From NCBI GenBank assembly GCA_019055375.1, contig JAHQIW010000954.1, forward strand, positions 1 to 64,000: a stretch of DNA of 64,000 nucleotides, in the 5' to 3' direction. This stretch comes from Parelaphostrongylus tenuis (Eukaryota; Nematoda; Chromadorea; Rhabditida; Metastrongylidae). Both the position numbers and the translations under genes were made by a program. The notes under the pieces are model-generated. The model did no database searches. It worked only from the letters and a program-made list of their open reading frames with translations, and was not told where the DNA came from. This document shows, piece by piece, positions 23,576-35,443 of the stretch; the first letter of the stretch is position 1, and the number at the start of each line of letters is the position of its first letter.

Positions 23576-24483
23576 AATGATAGAAAAAAGTATAAGGGAA
23601 ACCTTTGCCCAACAGTAAGCTCGCCGAAAGCTCCGAATGGAAACTTAATTTTATCTTCAAAGTTAAAGCGCAACAAAAAGACAAAAAAAGCAAACAAGCA
23701 CAGCATTTACAATTGCCGAGCTGTTAAAGTAGTACTGAAAGTTCACGGAAAAAGTGAGAAAAGCTTTGTGCCTAAAAAGCTAAATAATGGGTTGCTAATC
23801 GACCTATACCGACATTTCCTATTTCCTATACCGACATCACTGATACTGAGGTCGCAGTCAAAGAAATGAGATGTTTGACTTCCTTATTTCATAAAGATAA
23901 TGCACGTCTGTGTTCAATAGCAAAGCAAGAAATAAAAGAGTGGGAAAGCAATAAAAGATGCCCATGGCTTATTAAAAGAAAGAGCATCTAGCTCCGCGTC
24001 CCTCTTTTTATTTCATAAGATTCCCTTTCTTAACATACTCCTCAAAAAAAGTATACACGTAAATATCCTGCATCTTGTCTCTAGTAAATTTCGCATTCAG
24101 TTGTTAGCAATCAGCCGCAAAGGAACCACATCCGATAGAATCCCGACAAGTCCATTGCACATATTCAATTCATCTGCTGGCATTCAACTTCACATGCAAT
24201 ACACAAGAATATCTATGAAAGTACGAGAAGAGATGCTTGTGCTGCTATATACTTATCCCTCGAGAGTATTGTTTTGCTCACTTAAATGCTTGGTAATTCT
24301 AACTTGATATTCCTTACTTGTGACAGTACTTTTAGTTTCTCTCTTGCAAGCTTCTTCCATACATGTGGTGTGGCTTTTATATTGCTCCGGTAGAGTTCTA
24401 AGAACGTATCACTCTCTTTATTAATAATCTGATGCTACTCGAGCGCCACTTTGCATTATAATCCGGAAACGATTCTGCTATAC

Positions 24484-24519
24484 CTCTGAAAAGTCTTTAA
24501 GAGTGTAGCGCATTTTAGA
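24484..24519 (-). CDS. Candidate micro-exon
   Basis: Acceptor AAAAACCTTTCAG, then SKMRYTLKDFSE in phase 0, then GAG|GTATAG. Its phase fits after the exon at 26269-26188, but 12 codons are too few for confidence. Confidence 0.22.
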
Positions 24520-25035
24520 CTGAAAGGTTTTTGACGTAGGAGTCGGATTGCGCCACGAAGACAACGCTCCTACGAAGGAGACGAATCTTGCGATAGATCT
24601 CTCGCGGATTTAGGAAGCTCATCCCTTACTCAAAAAAAAGCTTGGAAAATGTTTAGTCCACTTCAGTATATAGCAATTTTGCAAATCGCAACCAATGAGA
24701 TAACCATGGTGAACGTGTTCTGGGTAGAGGTTACTTTTACAGTCCTTAACTGAGTGAACTGAATATAAAGTCAATAATGAATAAAAAAATTTATGACCTT
24801 TGCAAAAATTTGTAGAAAATCGTCGGGAGGCCATCTGGAACCCGATTTGAGTAACATGGGACCTATAAGCCGTCTGTATAATTTTCGTAAACATCTATGT
24901 CTCAAAATTGCAAAATATTTACGAAGTGCTTAGAAACATTTCAATGAGTATACAAGCTTTCAGGATGTATCATTTCGAGAGAGGTCTCAGAACAGTCGAT
25001 TGGCATTATTGGCATATTTACGCACGTAAAAATTA

Positions 25036-25043
25036 TGTATGTA

Positions 25044-25076
<33 letters not shown>

Positions 25077-25143
25077 GTACAGATATATATACATATAGAA
25101 ATATATGTTTATACATATATATACTATATATTATATATATAAA
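25036..25143. repeat. (TA)n-rich microsatellite
   Basis: Interrupted TATATA/ACATATA runs. Open frames across it are artefacts (Ile-Tyr repeats). Confidence 0.95.
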
Positions 25144-25324
25144 TGTTGGAAAAAAAAACTTTTGCAGCACTTGTAAAAGGTCAAAAATCTAAGCATGAAT
25201 TCCAAGCAAAAACAATCATAACTATTTTTCAAAATAAAATCCATCGTTTTCTATAAATTGTTGTTGTATGAGACTCGTTGTAGTTTGCATGAGAAACATC
25301 AAAGCCGCTGTCAATTCGAGGTAT

Positions 25325-25385
25325 GTATGTATAACATCATACCACCGCAAAAAAGCGGTTAAATAAAAGCAATTTCATTTGAAAA
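25325..25385 (+). repeat. SINE family 1, solo 3' tail
   Basis: ATAACATCATACCACCGC, the intact hairpin ACCGC-AAAAAA-GCGGT, then TAAATAAAAG. The tRNA-like head is absent. This is the cleanest copy of the tail hairpin together with that at 51.8 kb. Confidence 0.7.
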
Positions 25386-25445
25386 CGAATAATATCTAGG
25401 CCTCCAGTGGAAAAATCCCGCCTAAGAGATTATTATCCCATGACC

Positions 25446-25489
25446 GCGTAACTGATGAGGCTGAAAGGTCGAAAGACTTATCTAGCACT
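25446..25489 (+). ncRNA. Hammerhead ribozyme motif, type A (degraded)
   Basis: Core CTGATGA, stem II GGCT-GAAA-GGTC with a GNRA loop, then GAAA, a damaged stem III and the type A 3' flank TAGCACTATATAAG. Stem I no longer pairs well. It belongs with 35211-35253 and 41442-41482 by its 3' flank. Confidence 0.5.
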
Positions 25490-25794
25490 ATATAAGTTTG
25501 ATTACAAACCTCATGAAAGCTTAAAATATGCTGTCAGGACGCTCAAAAATGTTTTGAGCCGCAACACTCAGAAGTATTGTATGAATCATTTTCAAAAAAA
25601 TTATGCAGGCTCTGGTTAGTTTATGTGCGTAGTTCTATTCACTGAGTTTGATTACCGTTCTGGACAACATTTTATCTCTTCTGCTCAAGCAGGCAAATCA
25701 TCTGGTTTGTTCCTGGTAAATCACTAATTACAGCGTTAGAGCTCTCTACAGAACGTTGTTTCTAACAAAAGGAAATTATTATGAGCCATTCTAA

Positions 25795-26045
25795 AGGATA
25801 AAGCTCTTGACATTCATCAATCACTGAGGGATGCGCACCGATTGAATGCATATCTGGCCTTTACAGCGCCTTCCACTCTATCGAGTCAGTGCTTTGACGC
25901 TCCCACACAAGTCTTAAACCAGTCTGGTACTAATGCACCAACCCCGAAGGGATGGATGGATTTGTGAAGCCATGTGCACGAGGTCGAACCATCGGCCTTG
26001 TGTGCAACGCAGAGCACCTTTAACCAGTGCGCCGCATGCGCTTCG
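25795..26045 (-). repeat. tRNA-derived SINE, family 2
   Basis: Minus-strand head CACTGGTTAAAGGTGCTC (box A) and GATGGTTCGACCTCG (box B), a body containing GGCCAGATATGCATTCAATC, and an end at AGCTTTATCCTTTAG. Matches 29.65-29.95 and 51.48-51.74 kb. It lies just downstream of the last placed exon of the 26-31 kb gene. Confidence 0.75.
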
Positions 26046-26187
26046 TATGACTTGTCTTATGCTGCAAAACAGGCAATAATGCAACATTTGAAAAGCAAAA
26101 ACGTAACATATCTTCCTAACGTCCGGAGATTGATTACAGAGTGGTTTCAAGATTCTGATCCCAAAAATAGCTTTGAGTCAAACGTAC

Positions 26188-29100
26188 CTCGATCGGAAAT
26201 CCAAATGGTTCATAAATCTGCTTTACTACAGTACCATAATAATCCTGCCGCGGAGTACCATTTTCCTCCCTAAAATATAAAACACCGGAAAAATGAGCAC
26301 GAAACTGTTTTTGATTGCGATAGATAAGCCAATTATTCATTTTATGTAAGCTAATTACGCAAATAATTTCTTCCCAGGAAAATAATCATAACTTAGGATT
26401 CAAACAGAGTCACACCGAGCTATAATGATTTTGATATAAACGGAGCGTTTCACAGAATACCACATGTCATAATAATATTCTTTTTAAGGAGTAGAGGCAC
26501 TAAACTCGGGATATAGAGCTATAGAACGAAACACGAAAGACACTAAGGCTTCAAAAACTGGTATCTGCAAAAAATAGGCAGTTGCGAACGATTATGATAA
26601 CTATGCTTTGCTTTTGAAATCACGAAAACAGAAGCATTTCTTGCGACGACTGATTCAAACAAGCTCATGACTTTTTGATATGAAAAGGTTCTTCAAAAAA
26701 CACTATCTCAACTTTTGTCATAATACTACACCGCTCTCAAATGAATGGAGAGTGAGCATATTGCCGCGCCACCCGGTACTACCAATACCATATCGCTTGA
26801 TGATATTCACAAATATGTCTATATAAAGGCTCATTTAATGACACTACCATTTTTGACTTGACTGTCATAACCTTTAGCCAGAGATCCATATGGAAAATTG
26901 GCCTTTTGTCAAGTTGAGCGCAGCTAGTAGGGAGATGAGCTCCATTTGTATTGCAAGTTCACACGCATCTCAGTTTTACATAAACTCACCAAACCTCCCA
27001 GCCTTCGATGGTCTTGAACTTCGTTCCAGACCTAATAAGGAAAATAACCCTTTACACTTTAGTGAGAATGGTCGCGCTTTGTTAGGACTCCTTTGAGAGT
27101 CGACGTGACTATTTCCGATGAAGAGAAATAAATGTACAAGACAGCAACGGGCTCACACGCCAAAATTCTAAGATCTTCGAAGACTTTGGCACGAAGAAGA
27201 ACAAATTGGATCGAAGAAGTACTGGCATTCAAGATTAGATGTGAAAGATGTGTTGCTCCAAAAGAATTATATTGAAAGTCTTACGCGCAGAATTGCCATC
27301 CAGGTAATATGAAGTGGTAAATCATTAAGAAAACATGAACAATAGGCCAATTTTCTTGATGAGCTTGTACAAGAAAAACTGTAAAAACAATTGCTGCTCT
27401 CTTTCACCAAAGAGGGCCTATCGTCGTGCTATATATCAATCTTGAGCAGAGATTTCGCCATTTAATCGTCCAAGTGACATAGTAAACATGGATTCGGTAT
27501 CTAACCCGATGTATTCAGCTCGAGTTAAAGACGCTTCGGCCATCCATGCTGCTGTGGCACCGTCCAGATCAGAATTCCTCTCTTTGAGATGATGCAACGG
27601 AGCATCTCGCCAGAAGGGAGTATCCCGGCTACTTAGACGCCTTCGCATGTCTTCTTCCACTTCTTCAAACGTTTTCCTAAAAGAGGACATCAATGTTGAG
27701 TTTTGTCTGGTAAGATGTTAATGCATTAAGCGCAACATCAATTAGCAATCCTAGACCTATGATTCGCTGAACAAGGCCTCAGAAATTCTTAGCTCAGATC
27801 CGTCTGCCGAATAAAATATATGTATGCCAAAAGAGATTTCGCCAGCAACTTTTTGTATGGTAAGAAAAAGCACTGACTTGCAACATTGGAGCAAAAATTT
27901 TTTAGTAAGTTATTGTGCGTACCAGATACATATTCACTAACCACTATGATGCTTAACGAGTCGAATACGAAACATGATCAATGTTGAACGAGATGTCCCT
28001 ATTCCCTTTCACAAAATGAGTGTTAAATGCAGAATTTCGACAATAATGCATCTAGTAAGCGAGAATCAAAAAAGTCGTGAATTATTGAGTAACCAGATGA
28101 AGTGAGCCGTTGTGAAGTTTGATAACCCTCGAATGAAGGTGTACTTCCTAGGGTGACCATAGTTCTAAAGACCTCCATTGTATCAGCAACTCTATTTTTA
28201 GATTGATAAATGACGGCCTAAGTTTACGACTCCCGCTTCGGTTGAAAAAGTTCTCTGGTGCGAATCTCCCTTCTTAGCAATTTTTCTATCACACATGATC
28301 TCTTAGAACTATGTAATAATCGATAATGCGGCAAAATCACTACCAATCACATATCTCAATCGAGTGATGGCAAGACAAGAGCACTGGTAGTGCAATTGGT
28401 TAGCAGGCGCCTCGGAAGTGGTAAAATGTAAGTTCAAGTTCCACCTGACGCAAAAGTCTTACATACCATTCTTCATCATTGGATATATTATACAAACCCA
28501 CTAGAAGGTTTTGAATATCAAAAAAATGTTAAGTCACATAGTACACTTCTTCCACAGCTGTCAAAAAATGTTAAGTTGTCAAAAAAGGTGTCGTCTCCCT
28601 ACTCTGTTCCTTGATGAAGACGGGATGTGTTCAGGGGACATAATACTCAGTTGCGAAAAAACAGTCGACTTCCACAAGTTATAAATGACCGCTGCTCAAA
28701 AGATGATTGTGAACAGACATATAATTATGGCGCAGAAGAATGGTGTTAATAGGTCTCACTCTTACGCAGTTGCGACAGAGTGCGCCGTAACAGTTGGAAA
28801 CATATTACTTCTCAGAGATGTCGTTTTTCTATTGAAAAATGGCGGCTGTCAAATCGCAGACACGCCTCTCCTACTGAGATTACTTTTAAAATTTCTTTAG
28901 TGTCATTCCATCTTTAGTGACAAAATAATTTTTAAACTCTGCCATTTATCTGCCAGCAAAATCAGTTGTGAAGCTCAAACAAAAGATTTATTACCCCGAA
29001 AGCAGCGCTTTACTTTCTCCTTGTTGGTACTGAATACTAAGCAAGCTTTTTCTAAAATCAAGTTAAATAATAAAACTCACAATTGTCAAGCCATCGAATG

Positions 29101-30947
29101 ATAACTAGTAGTTATGTGAAAAAGCTCTGCCGTACAAAAAAAAAAAAATACGCGCACATTCCCCAAAATTCGTAATGAGGAGTAAAGAGTTTTGAATTGG
29201 GGACTGGGGAGGGGATGAGCTCCCTTGCTAAAAATGTGTTAGTAAAAATCCCTTTGATAATAACATTTCTTCGTGTTGAGGGAATTTGTTTCATGTTAAA
29301 ATCTCATTTGAAAAGTTCAAACAAATTCGCTGTGATGTCCTAAACAACAGGCTGTTTACTCAGAAAGCAAAATCTCTTGTCCTTTTTCATTAGTAGATTG
29401 TACTATGTAAGCCACAGAGCAAACAAAGTTTTTAACTAGCATTTTTCAACGTACAGAACAGCTACAAAAACACTGCTAAAATACGAATTAAATGCTCAAT
29501 AACAGTTGGAAATATAAGTCTTCTGGAAAGAATGTGTTTTTCTCACTGAGGCGAAGGAAACTTTCTAAATACCAGGGCATGTTCTTACTAAAATTATACA
29601 TCTAGAAGCCTTTTTAGTAATACTTCATCATCAAGTCACAATAATGTCTTGCTTCCCCCGTGTGACGCAGTGCTCAGAGGCTACCCCTGCGGCGCGCACA
29701 AGGTCGATGGTTCGACCTCGCAATCATGGCTCACCAGGTCATCCCACCGACCAAGGTCCGTGAAAACTAGACTAATCGCAGACTTGTCTGGAAAGATAAG
29801 AATACTGACTTGATACAGCAGTAGGCCATCACGACTCATAGTAAAGGCCAGATATGCATTTGATCATCTCAGACAAAGTTAAAAATTGAAAATGAATTTA
29901 TGGCGAATCCATCATGGATGATCAGCACTGAAAGCTTCATCCTTTATCCTTTACTGTCTTTTCGAAACCTAAGTTATACTGCATAGTTGCGGTATTCGCC
30001 AATACATTACCCCGCACCCGGCGCAGGAATCGGTGCCCCATAAACTGGGAACTTTGGACCGAGAGCGTTTATACCTAAGATCTTGGAACACTCTCGGAAG
30101 ACTGGTTTTCCTGACCATAATGTGGTGATAATTGGTACTGCTGAATAAATATTTCGAGAACGACGCTTTGTACCTTCACAGATTTCGGGTTTAGAAAAAT
30201 CAATTACCTCGGATACAAAATCTTCGCAAGTTCTTCGTTACTAATAGCATTTTCCCTGAAAGTTGCAGCATTACTGAATACTACAAAGCTTTTGAATAGC
30301 TACACTAAATATTTGTAAAATACTGCAAAAGTTTGAATTTACCCTCTTTCCGCATTAGATTTTTCAGAGAACGCAATTAATGAGCCATCATCTCGTAGGG
30401 GGAACTTGTAACTCCAATAAAGTATAGCTCTAGGGAGAAAATTCTGACCTCTGCTGAGATCTGGAAAGGAATCTCACACTGAAGAACGTTGCATGCTCAT
30501 TGGAAACTTGAATAGAATGATTGCAGGTACTAAGAAATCGTCAACTCATAAGTTTCCGTGTTCACTGAGATCAGTGTCACATGTAAGTCGACTGAATGTA
30601 TTCGTTTAAATGCATAGCGTTTCGACAGTCAATCCTGGTACATCTTTTTGCCTAATCTATAGCTCATCTAACATGTTACGTTACGTTAAATGCGGTTGGC
30701 TAAAAGGCACTCTGAACTTTAATCAACAAAAAACTCCCAAAACGATTCTCATCTATTTCGATTCAAAAGTTCTTTACGGTTTCAATGGATGCTTACTTCT
30801 TCTTCGAAGAACTGATGAGAATGGCATTCCAAAATATTGTATTACCACACGAAAAATCTTAAAACTGAAATAGAATGACTTTTACCTTCGGAACGAGTTG
30901 TTGGTAGTGAGAGTGAGAATTACGACCGCAAACATTGCGTCAACCAT
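26188..30947 (-). CDS. Five-exon gene, putative secreted protein, unknown function
   Basis: Minus-strand exons, each with nematode-like or acceptable splice sites and consistent phase: 30947-30886 (ATG; MVDAMFAVVILTLTTNNSFR, signal-peptide-like; GTAAAA donor), 30429-30343 (after TTTCTCCCTAG; AILYWSYKFPLRDDGSLIAF), 30232-30011 (74 codons, includes VPIITTLWSGKPVFREC and GPKFPVYGAPIPAPGAG; donor GTAATG), 27676-27506 (after TCCTCTTTTAG; KTFEEVEEDMRRRL, PFWRDAPLHHLKERN; donor GTTAGA), 26269-26188 (after TTATATTTTAG; ENGTPRQDYYGTVVKQIYEP; donor GTACGT). The sum is about 208 codons and open at the 3' end. The weakest joint is the third exon's acceptor (ACGAAG); a short alternative exon 30255-30208 with a perfect TTTCAG exists but breaks phase downstream. 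No domain recognised. Introns contain SINEs at 28.4 and 29.7 kb. Confidence 0.6.
28379..28500 (+). repeat. SINE family 1, truncated
   Basis: GCACTGGTAGTGCAATTGG head, AAGTTCAAGTTCC box B-like, CTGACGCAAAAGTCTTACAT linker and a remnant of the GGATATATTATA tail. Lies in an intron of the 26-31 kb minus-strand gene. Confidence 0.6.
29655..29960 (+). repeat. tRNA-derived SINE, family 2, longest copy
   Basis: Head GTGACGCAGTGCTCAGAGGC, box B GATGGTTCGACCTCG, body with CCAAGGTCCGTGAAAACTAG and GGCCAGATATGCATTTGAT, and a 3' end TTCATCCTTTATCCTTTA. The short TTTATCC-type repeat at the 3' end resembles a LINE-dependent tail. Confidence 0.75.
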
Positions 30948-31224
30948 TTGCAATGGTAGCTACAATGAATAAAAGAGATATATTCCTATATAAATGTTGT
31001 AAAAGAGAACAGATATACTCCTTTTTCAAAATTTCCTTCAAACACGCTCTGATAAACGTATCCAAATGTAATGCTTATCTCAGCGTTACTTCCATTCATT
31101 TCGCTCTTCTCGGAAGCGCCAGTCGCAGTAGTGCTCTAGTTCACGTATGTTATTAGCTGCTTCTATATGTGCAACTTAGATACAGTACTTTCATAACATT
31201 GGACAAACATGTCACATTTCATAG

Positions 31225-31365
31225 GGAAGGAGTAGCGCAACGGTTAATGATGCACTGTGCTCGGAAACGAATTGCTAAGCAAGGCGCTGGTTTGATCCCG
31301 CTTCCGGCACGCTTATGAATCATTCAGCTGACCGCCCAAGAACGTCCGTGCTAGACTACCTTCAT
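31225..31365 (+). repeat. SINE family 2, head-only variant
   Basis: AGTAGCGCAACGGTTAATG (box A), GGCGCTGGTTTGATCCCGC (box B), then AACGTCCGTGCTAGACTAC, which corresponds to the family 2 body. The 3' part is missing. Confidence 0.55.
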
Positions 31366-31369
31366 GACT

Positions 31370-33040
31370 ACAAGAAGATTTGCCTCGGCCAGCGTTTTAC
31401 GACATTCATGAAGAATACGGGATCCTTAAACAGCAGTCAAAATATGATAGCACGCAAAATGTTCGTATACAATTAGGACGGCAAATGCGTGGAAACGAAG
31501 GCAAATACTGGGATCCGAGCTATAAATTCTGATGACGGGTTTTGCAGGGATTCGAGATGATTGATCCAAATACCATAGTGTCACAGGTGCATGGTCGTAT
31601 GATGAACGAAAATTTTTTCTTATAAAAAAGTTATGGAAAACGCAATAAGTTTTTTCAGAAACATATAGAAAGGGTATAAAGAATTATAGTGGAAAGAATG
31701 TGATGAAAGTGGTGGCTTAGTTCTGTGTGGAAACATCGTGACCAACATGAGTAGGGTTGAAAACGGCGGTGGCAAGATTTAGGCACTTCTCGATGTAGTT
31801 AGCATACAAGATCGGTTGTTGTCACATATGTGTTTGAAGGATTGTTCACATTATGCTCAACTGACGTTTCGACATTTGAAGTACTTTTGAAATACAGGAA
31901 AGATTTAGAAGAGTTATACATGCATAAAGAAGTAGGACAGTATTTCATGTTCAGTTACAGCGAATTCCTTTTTTTTACTGCAGGAGGGATATGCAACTAC
32001 AGGAATGCTAAAATACAAGCAAAGCTCAGGCCCTCATAAAGGCCGCGAATCCGCGGTTGCCTTTCCCACGGCTCTGTGTCTATCATTTCACTGCTAAGGT
32101 CCAAGCTTTTCCTCTCTCACACTCATATTTTTACGCTATGTCATCAGCAGTCACTCCGCCAAAAAAAATAGTCTGGATAACACAAACAAGCATTGAACCT
32201 AGTGAAACCGAGCCTGTAGACGAAAAGAAAACGAAAAGTACATAGTGATAAGAGTGAGAACAATGCGATTACACTGCTGCTTTAGCATAACTTGGTTTGA
32301 TGCTGAATTGTGTTTCCAACAATAAAATCCAAACGCCTTGATGGTGCACTAACTTCTGCGTACCGAAAGGCAATCAAGGATTTGAAGTCCATCCGAGACT
32401 TCGCGGTCTGCTTGTATCTCGGCACTTTGTGACAATGAGGTAATTTCTTTTGAAAAGGTTTCTTCCAAGTTTTCGGGCTTAATCTATCTAGACGAAGCAA
32501 AAACTTGACGAGTACTTTGAGTTACGGTAGAAAAATGCTTGAACAGAGATAACGACCTCGTTCCCATTCACTCCGCCTGATTTGATGTCGATGAAAATTG
32601 GTGAAAATTATTCGGCATTCGTATAAGTGCGCGTTAGCTCGCGCTTCATTTCACGCGTTGATCGTCGAGTGCCGGCCGGAGTGGCCATCCTGTGTGCAGA
32701 CCGTCCATCAAATTCATCTAGCACTTCTTCCTTATCCCGCTTCTTTTTTCATATCGATATCTCATCTAGAGATTTAGCGACTTTTCGGCAATGATGATTA
32801 GTTTTCGTTCTTTCATGAACTTTTATTTGAAAACCTCTAGCGGAATCATTTTTTACCACGATTTGGATCATATTGAATACACTATTTCCATGCTAGTAAA
32901 AGGAAAGACAAACCAGCAATAGAGCGTTTTCTCAGCATGCTTTTTCTATGTGAATTTTTGAACATATCACATGACTTGCGAAATGAGTGATGCGCACATG
33001 AAGAGGGATTAGAGTTTCTTAGATTTATAATCAGTAATTT
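31370..33040. other. No supported gene
   Basis: Short ORFs only. A GC-rich spot at about 32.65-32.69 kb (GTTGATCGTCGAGTG) shares a 15-mer with the RTE family A 3' end, but nothing around it is RTE-like. Confidence 0.5.
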
Positions 33041-33046
33041 TTCTCT

Positions 33047-33551
33047 TTATTCTTTAGCTCGAATTGCTCTTCTAGGTTTCTTGGATGATTGTGAAAAGCC
33101 AATTAAGCTATCGCACTTTTATCAAAGTTACCTGATTGAGGAACTCAGAATAATTAGGTTCGATAATGTCTCAAATAAAATACAAGTTGCACAATCGCAA
33201 ACAAACACAGTTAAATATCTTCTTGATCGATGCCAATTAGAAGTCAATAGAAGATAGTCACAAAGCAAAGATTTATAAATCGTTCTCGGACATTGTATAA
33301 TATTTATGCATATGCCTCTACATCACGTGTTGTTTTGATCCCAGCACACCTTTCGTTCAAAACATTGTTATCCAACTACCCAATCGTATCTGTTATTTAC
33401 AGAGATTTTCGGACTTACACTATGATTCGCCTGCCACTTGAGGATTTCTTGTGCTTTTTGTCAATATCCTTGAACTCTAGTCGAGTTAATTCTTCCTGGA
33501 ATCCTTGAAGTGCTCCAATATATCGTTTCCAAATCTTCACCGAGGGTATCG
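33047..33551 (-). CDS. Candidate 3' exons of a spliced gene
   Basis: Last exon 33079-33047 (KPRRAIRAKE, TAA) joins in phase across a 52-nt intron to exon 33169-33132 (IIEPNYSEFLNQ, donor GTAACT). A third exon, 33551-33419, has a GTAAGT donor and a very protein-like frame (VKIWKRYIGALQGFQEELTR, then LEFKDIDKKHKKSSSGRR). Its end phase does not match the 33169 exon directly, so a small exon between them is missing or the donor differs. Basic, Lys-rich; family not recognised. Confidence 0.45.
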
Positions 33552-33899
33552 CTTATTTCTACCAGTCAGAAAGAGTATTCCTATGCAAAAGAGGTTCCAA
33601 TGTGTCAACTCCATTTGATTAGAAGGTTTCGTTGATTCAGTGCGATTCTGAACGAGACTCCACGCATGTATTTCACTATACCACTAAGCACTGCGCTTTT
33701 GTTGCGGATAGCCGTTGCTGGCATTAGCAGTCATTTTAAACAATAGAGTTCTATCGAAAGGCAAAAAAAAAATTCTCAGAAAATCGATAATGCGACGTTC
33801 TGATTTGGAAAGGAATCGAAACATTTTCATAGCTGTTCTTATAGTAGAGATAAAGTTCAGGTCTACTAATATGGTACTCTACATTCGTGTTCATTATAT

Positions 33900-35160
33900 A
33901 TATATGATTTATTAGAGCGAAGTTCAGGTCTAACTATTTTCTAGCGCATCAGCGTTTATTATATACTTAATTTGTTCGAGTTCCTAAGCTTGAAAGGTTT
34001 TTCAAGGCTCCAAAAGAGCTTTTTCTATCATAGAAATTTCTCATTTCAATACCTTTTCGATTTTGAAGGAAAATCGTTCGTTCTCTCTTTCTCTTCACGA
34101 ATACACACATATACACACATTCTCTTTCTCTTATAGTTAGGCATTGATCAATTTCTAGGTTCTTGCGATATTTTTAATACCCAATCTGTCACGATCAAGG
34201 ACTTAATGCCAGAAAATATTGGAAGCCTCGCAGTGAATGAGAGAACGAATGATGAATCCTCTCATATTATTCTTTGCTCCTCTTTACACCAAGGGTGTTA
34301 AAGAGCTCTTCAGATAAAAAATTTAACGGCTTGAGCTCATGCAAACTTTTCTCTCCACTTCTTGAAATAACATCTTCATACTTGCTCAAAAACCCTTCCC
34401 AATTCTTTGAATTCATGTAAATCTTCCAATTAGCTTGAGAGATTAAATTTTCTATAATTTTTCCTTGTAATGGCCATGAAATAGAAAGTCCTGAATGCCA
34501 GAAGATGAAATTGCAAATTGAAACTCATCAAATACACCGGAATATAACAGACATATTTCTTCGAAACAAATCGTTTTTTCTGTGGCCTCACTGTCGACGA
34601 AGTTTTCTGAAATGCTCTAATAAAAGAGTTAAAAGGCTTTAGATTATATGAAGTCGGCTGAAATCCGACTCATGTTTTTATAAGGGTGACAATCTCATTT
34701 ATTTCTTGACTTCTCAAAAAAGATGGATAAGAAGGAGCGACCGATGTCAATCAGCTGGATAAGCTTTGAAGGGGATCCAGCACAACTAAAGGTTCCAGGA
34801 AATATCATGCACTAAGATCATCCCTTAGAAAGTAGTGAGAAATTATGTGCGTTGGTTAATGATGCTTTCGTTTTTAGACCTTTCCTGTTGCTCTACCCTT
34901 GGAGACCCACGAGTCAAAGCATTCGCGAAATAATAGAAATTTGGAAAAGTCCTTGGAATACCAGTTATAAGTAACAATTTCTGCATTCTTGCAGACGAAT
35001 TCTGTGGGAGCCAGAAGCGGTTATAAGCTTTCTGAGCCTTTGACGAGCTTCTATTTCTATACAGCCAATAGTCATAATAATTAAACCTAGTGTCAAACTT
35101 TGCAGGGAGATTCTTAATGGTGGTTCAACTTCTGTTCAACTATCGCATAAGTATATAATC
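33900..35160. other. No supported feature
   Basis: AT-rich; contains a duplicated AAGTTCAGGTCTA near 33.86 and 33.92 kb and an ACACACATATACACACA tract near 34.1 kb, nothing else recognised. Confidence 0.55.
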
Positions 35161-35210
35161 TGATAACATATTTTCAGCCTTTCATCAGGTCTGTTATGGC
35201 ACTTATATAG

Positions 35211-35253
35211 TGCTAGGCACGCGTTTCAATTTTTCATCCTCATCAGTGGCGCG
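35211..35253 (-). ncRNA. Hammerhead ribozyme motif, type A (relic)
   Basis: Minus strand: CTGATGA core at 35246-35240, a degraded stem II with a GAAA loop, GAAACG, then TAGCACTATATAAGTGCC. About 40 nt upstream (GATCCGCTGAAACGAAAGGC) align with the same region before the 41.4 kb copy, showing that the repeat is larger than the ribozyme. Confidence 0.5.
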
Positions 35254-35443
35254 GTGCCTTTCGTTTCAGCGGATCCCTTGTAGGGCAATATACCGTACAG
35301 GTCATCTTATCACCTTGCACGAGTCGTCTGAATTGTTCGTCGTCGATTCCTTTATATGTACGGCGTAAAAGGGATTGGCCTCATGAAAGGTCTAGAATAT
35401 GTTATCAATTTCTATAATGGTATAGATGAGGCCTAAAAAATAG

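Noticed and set aside
32650..32690. RTE 3' end signature GTTGATCGTCGAGTG
   Set aside because: Only a 15-mer match; neighbouring sequence does not read as the RTE C-terminus.
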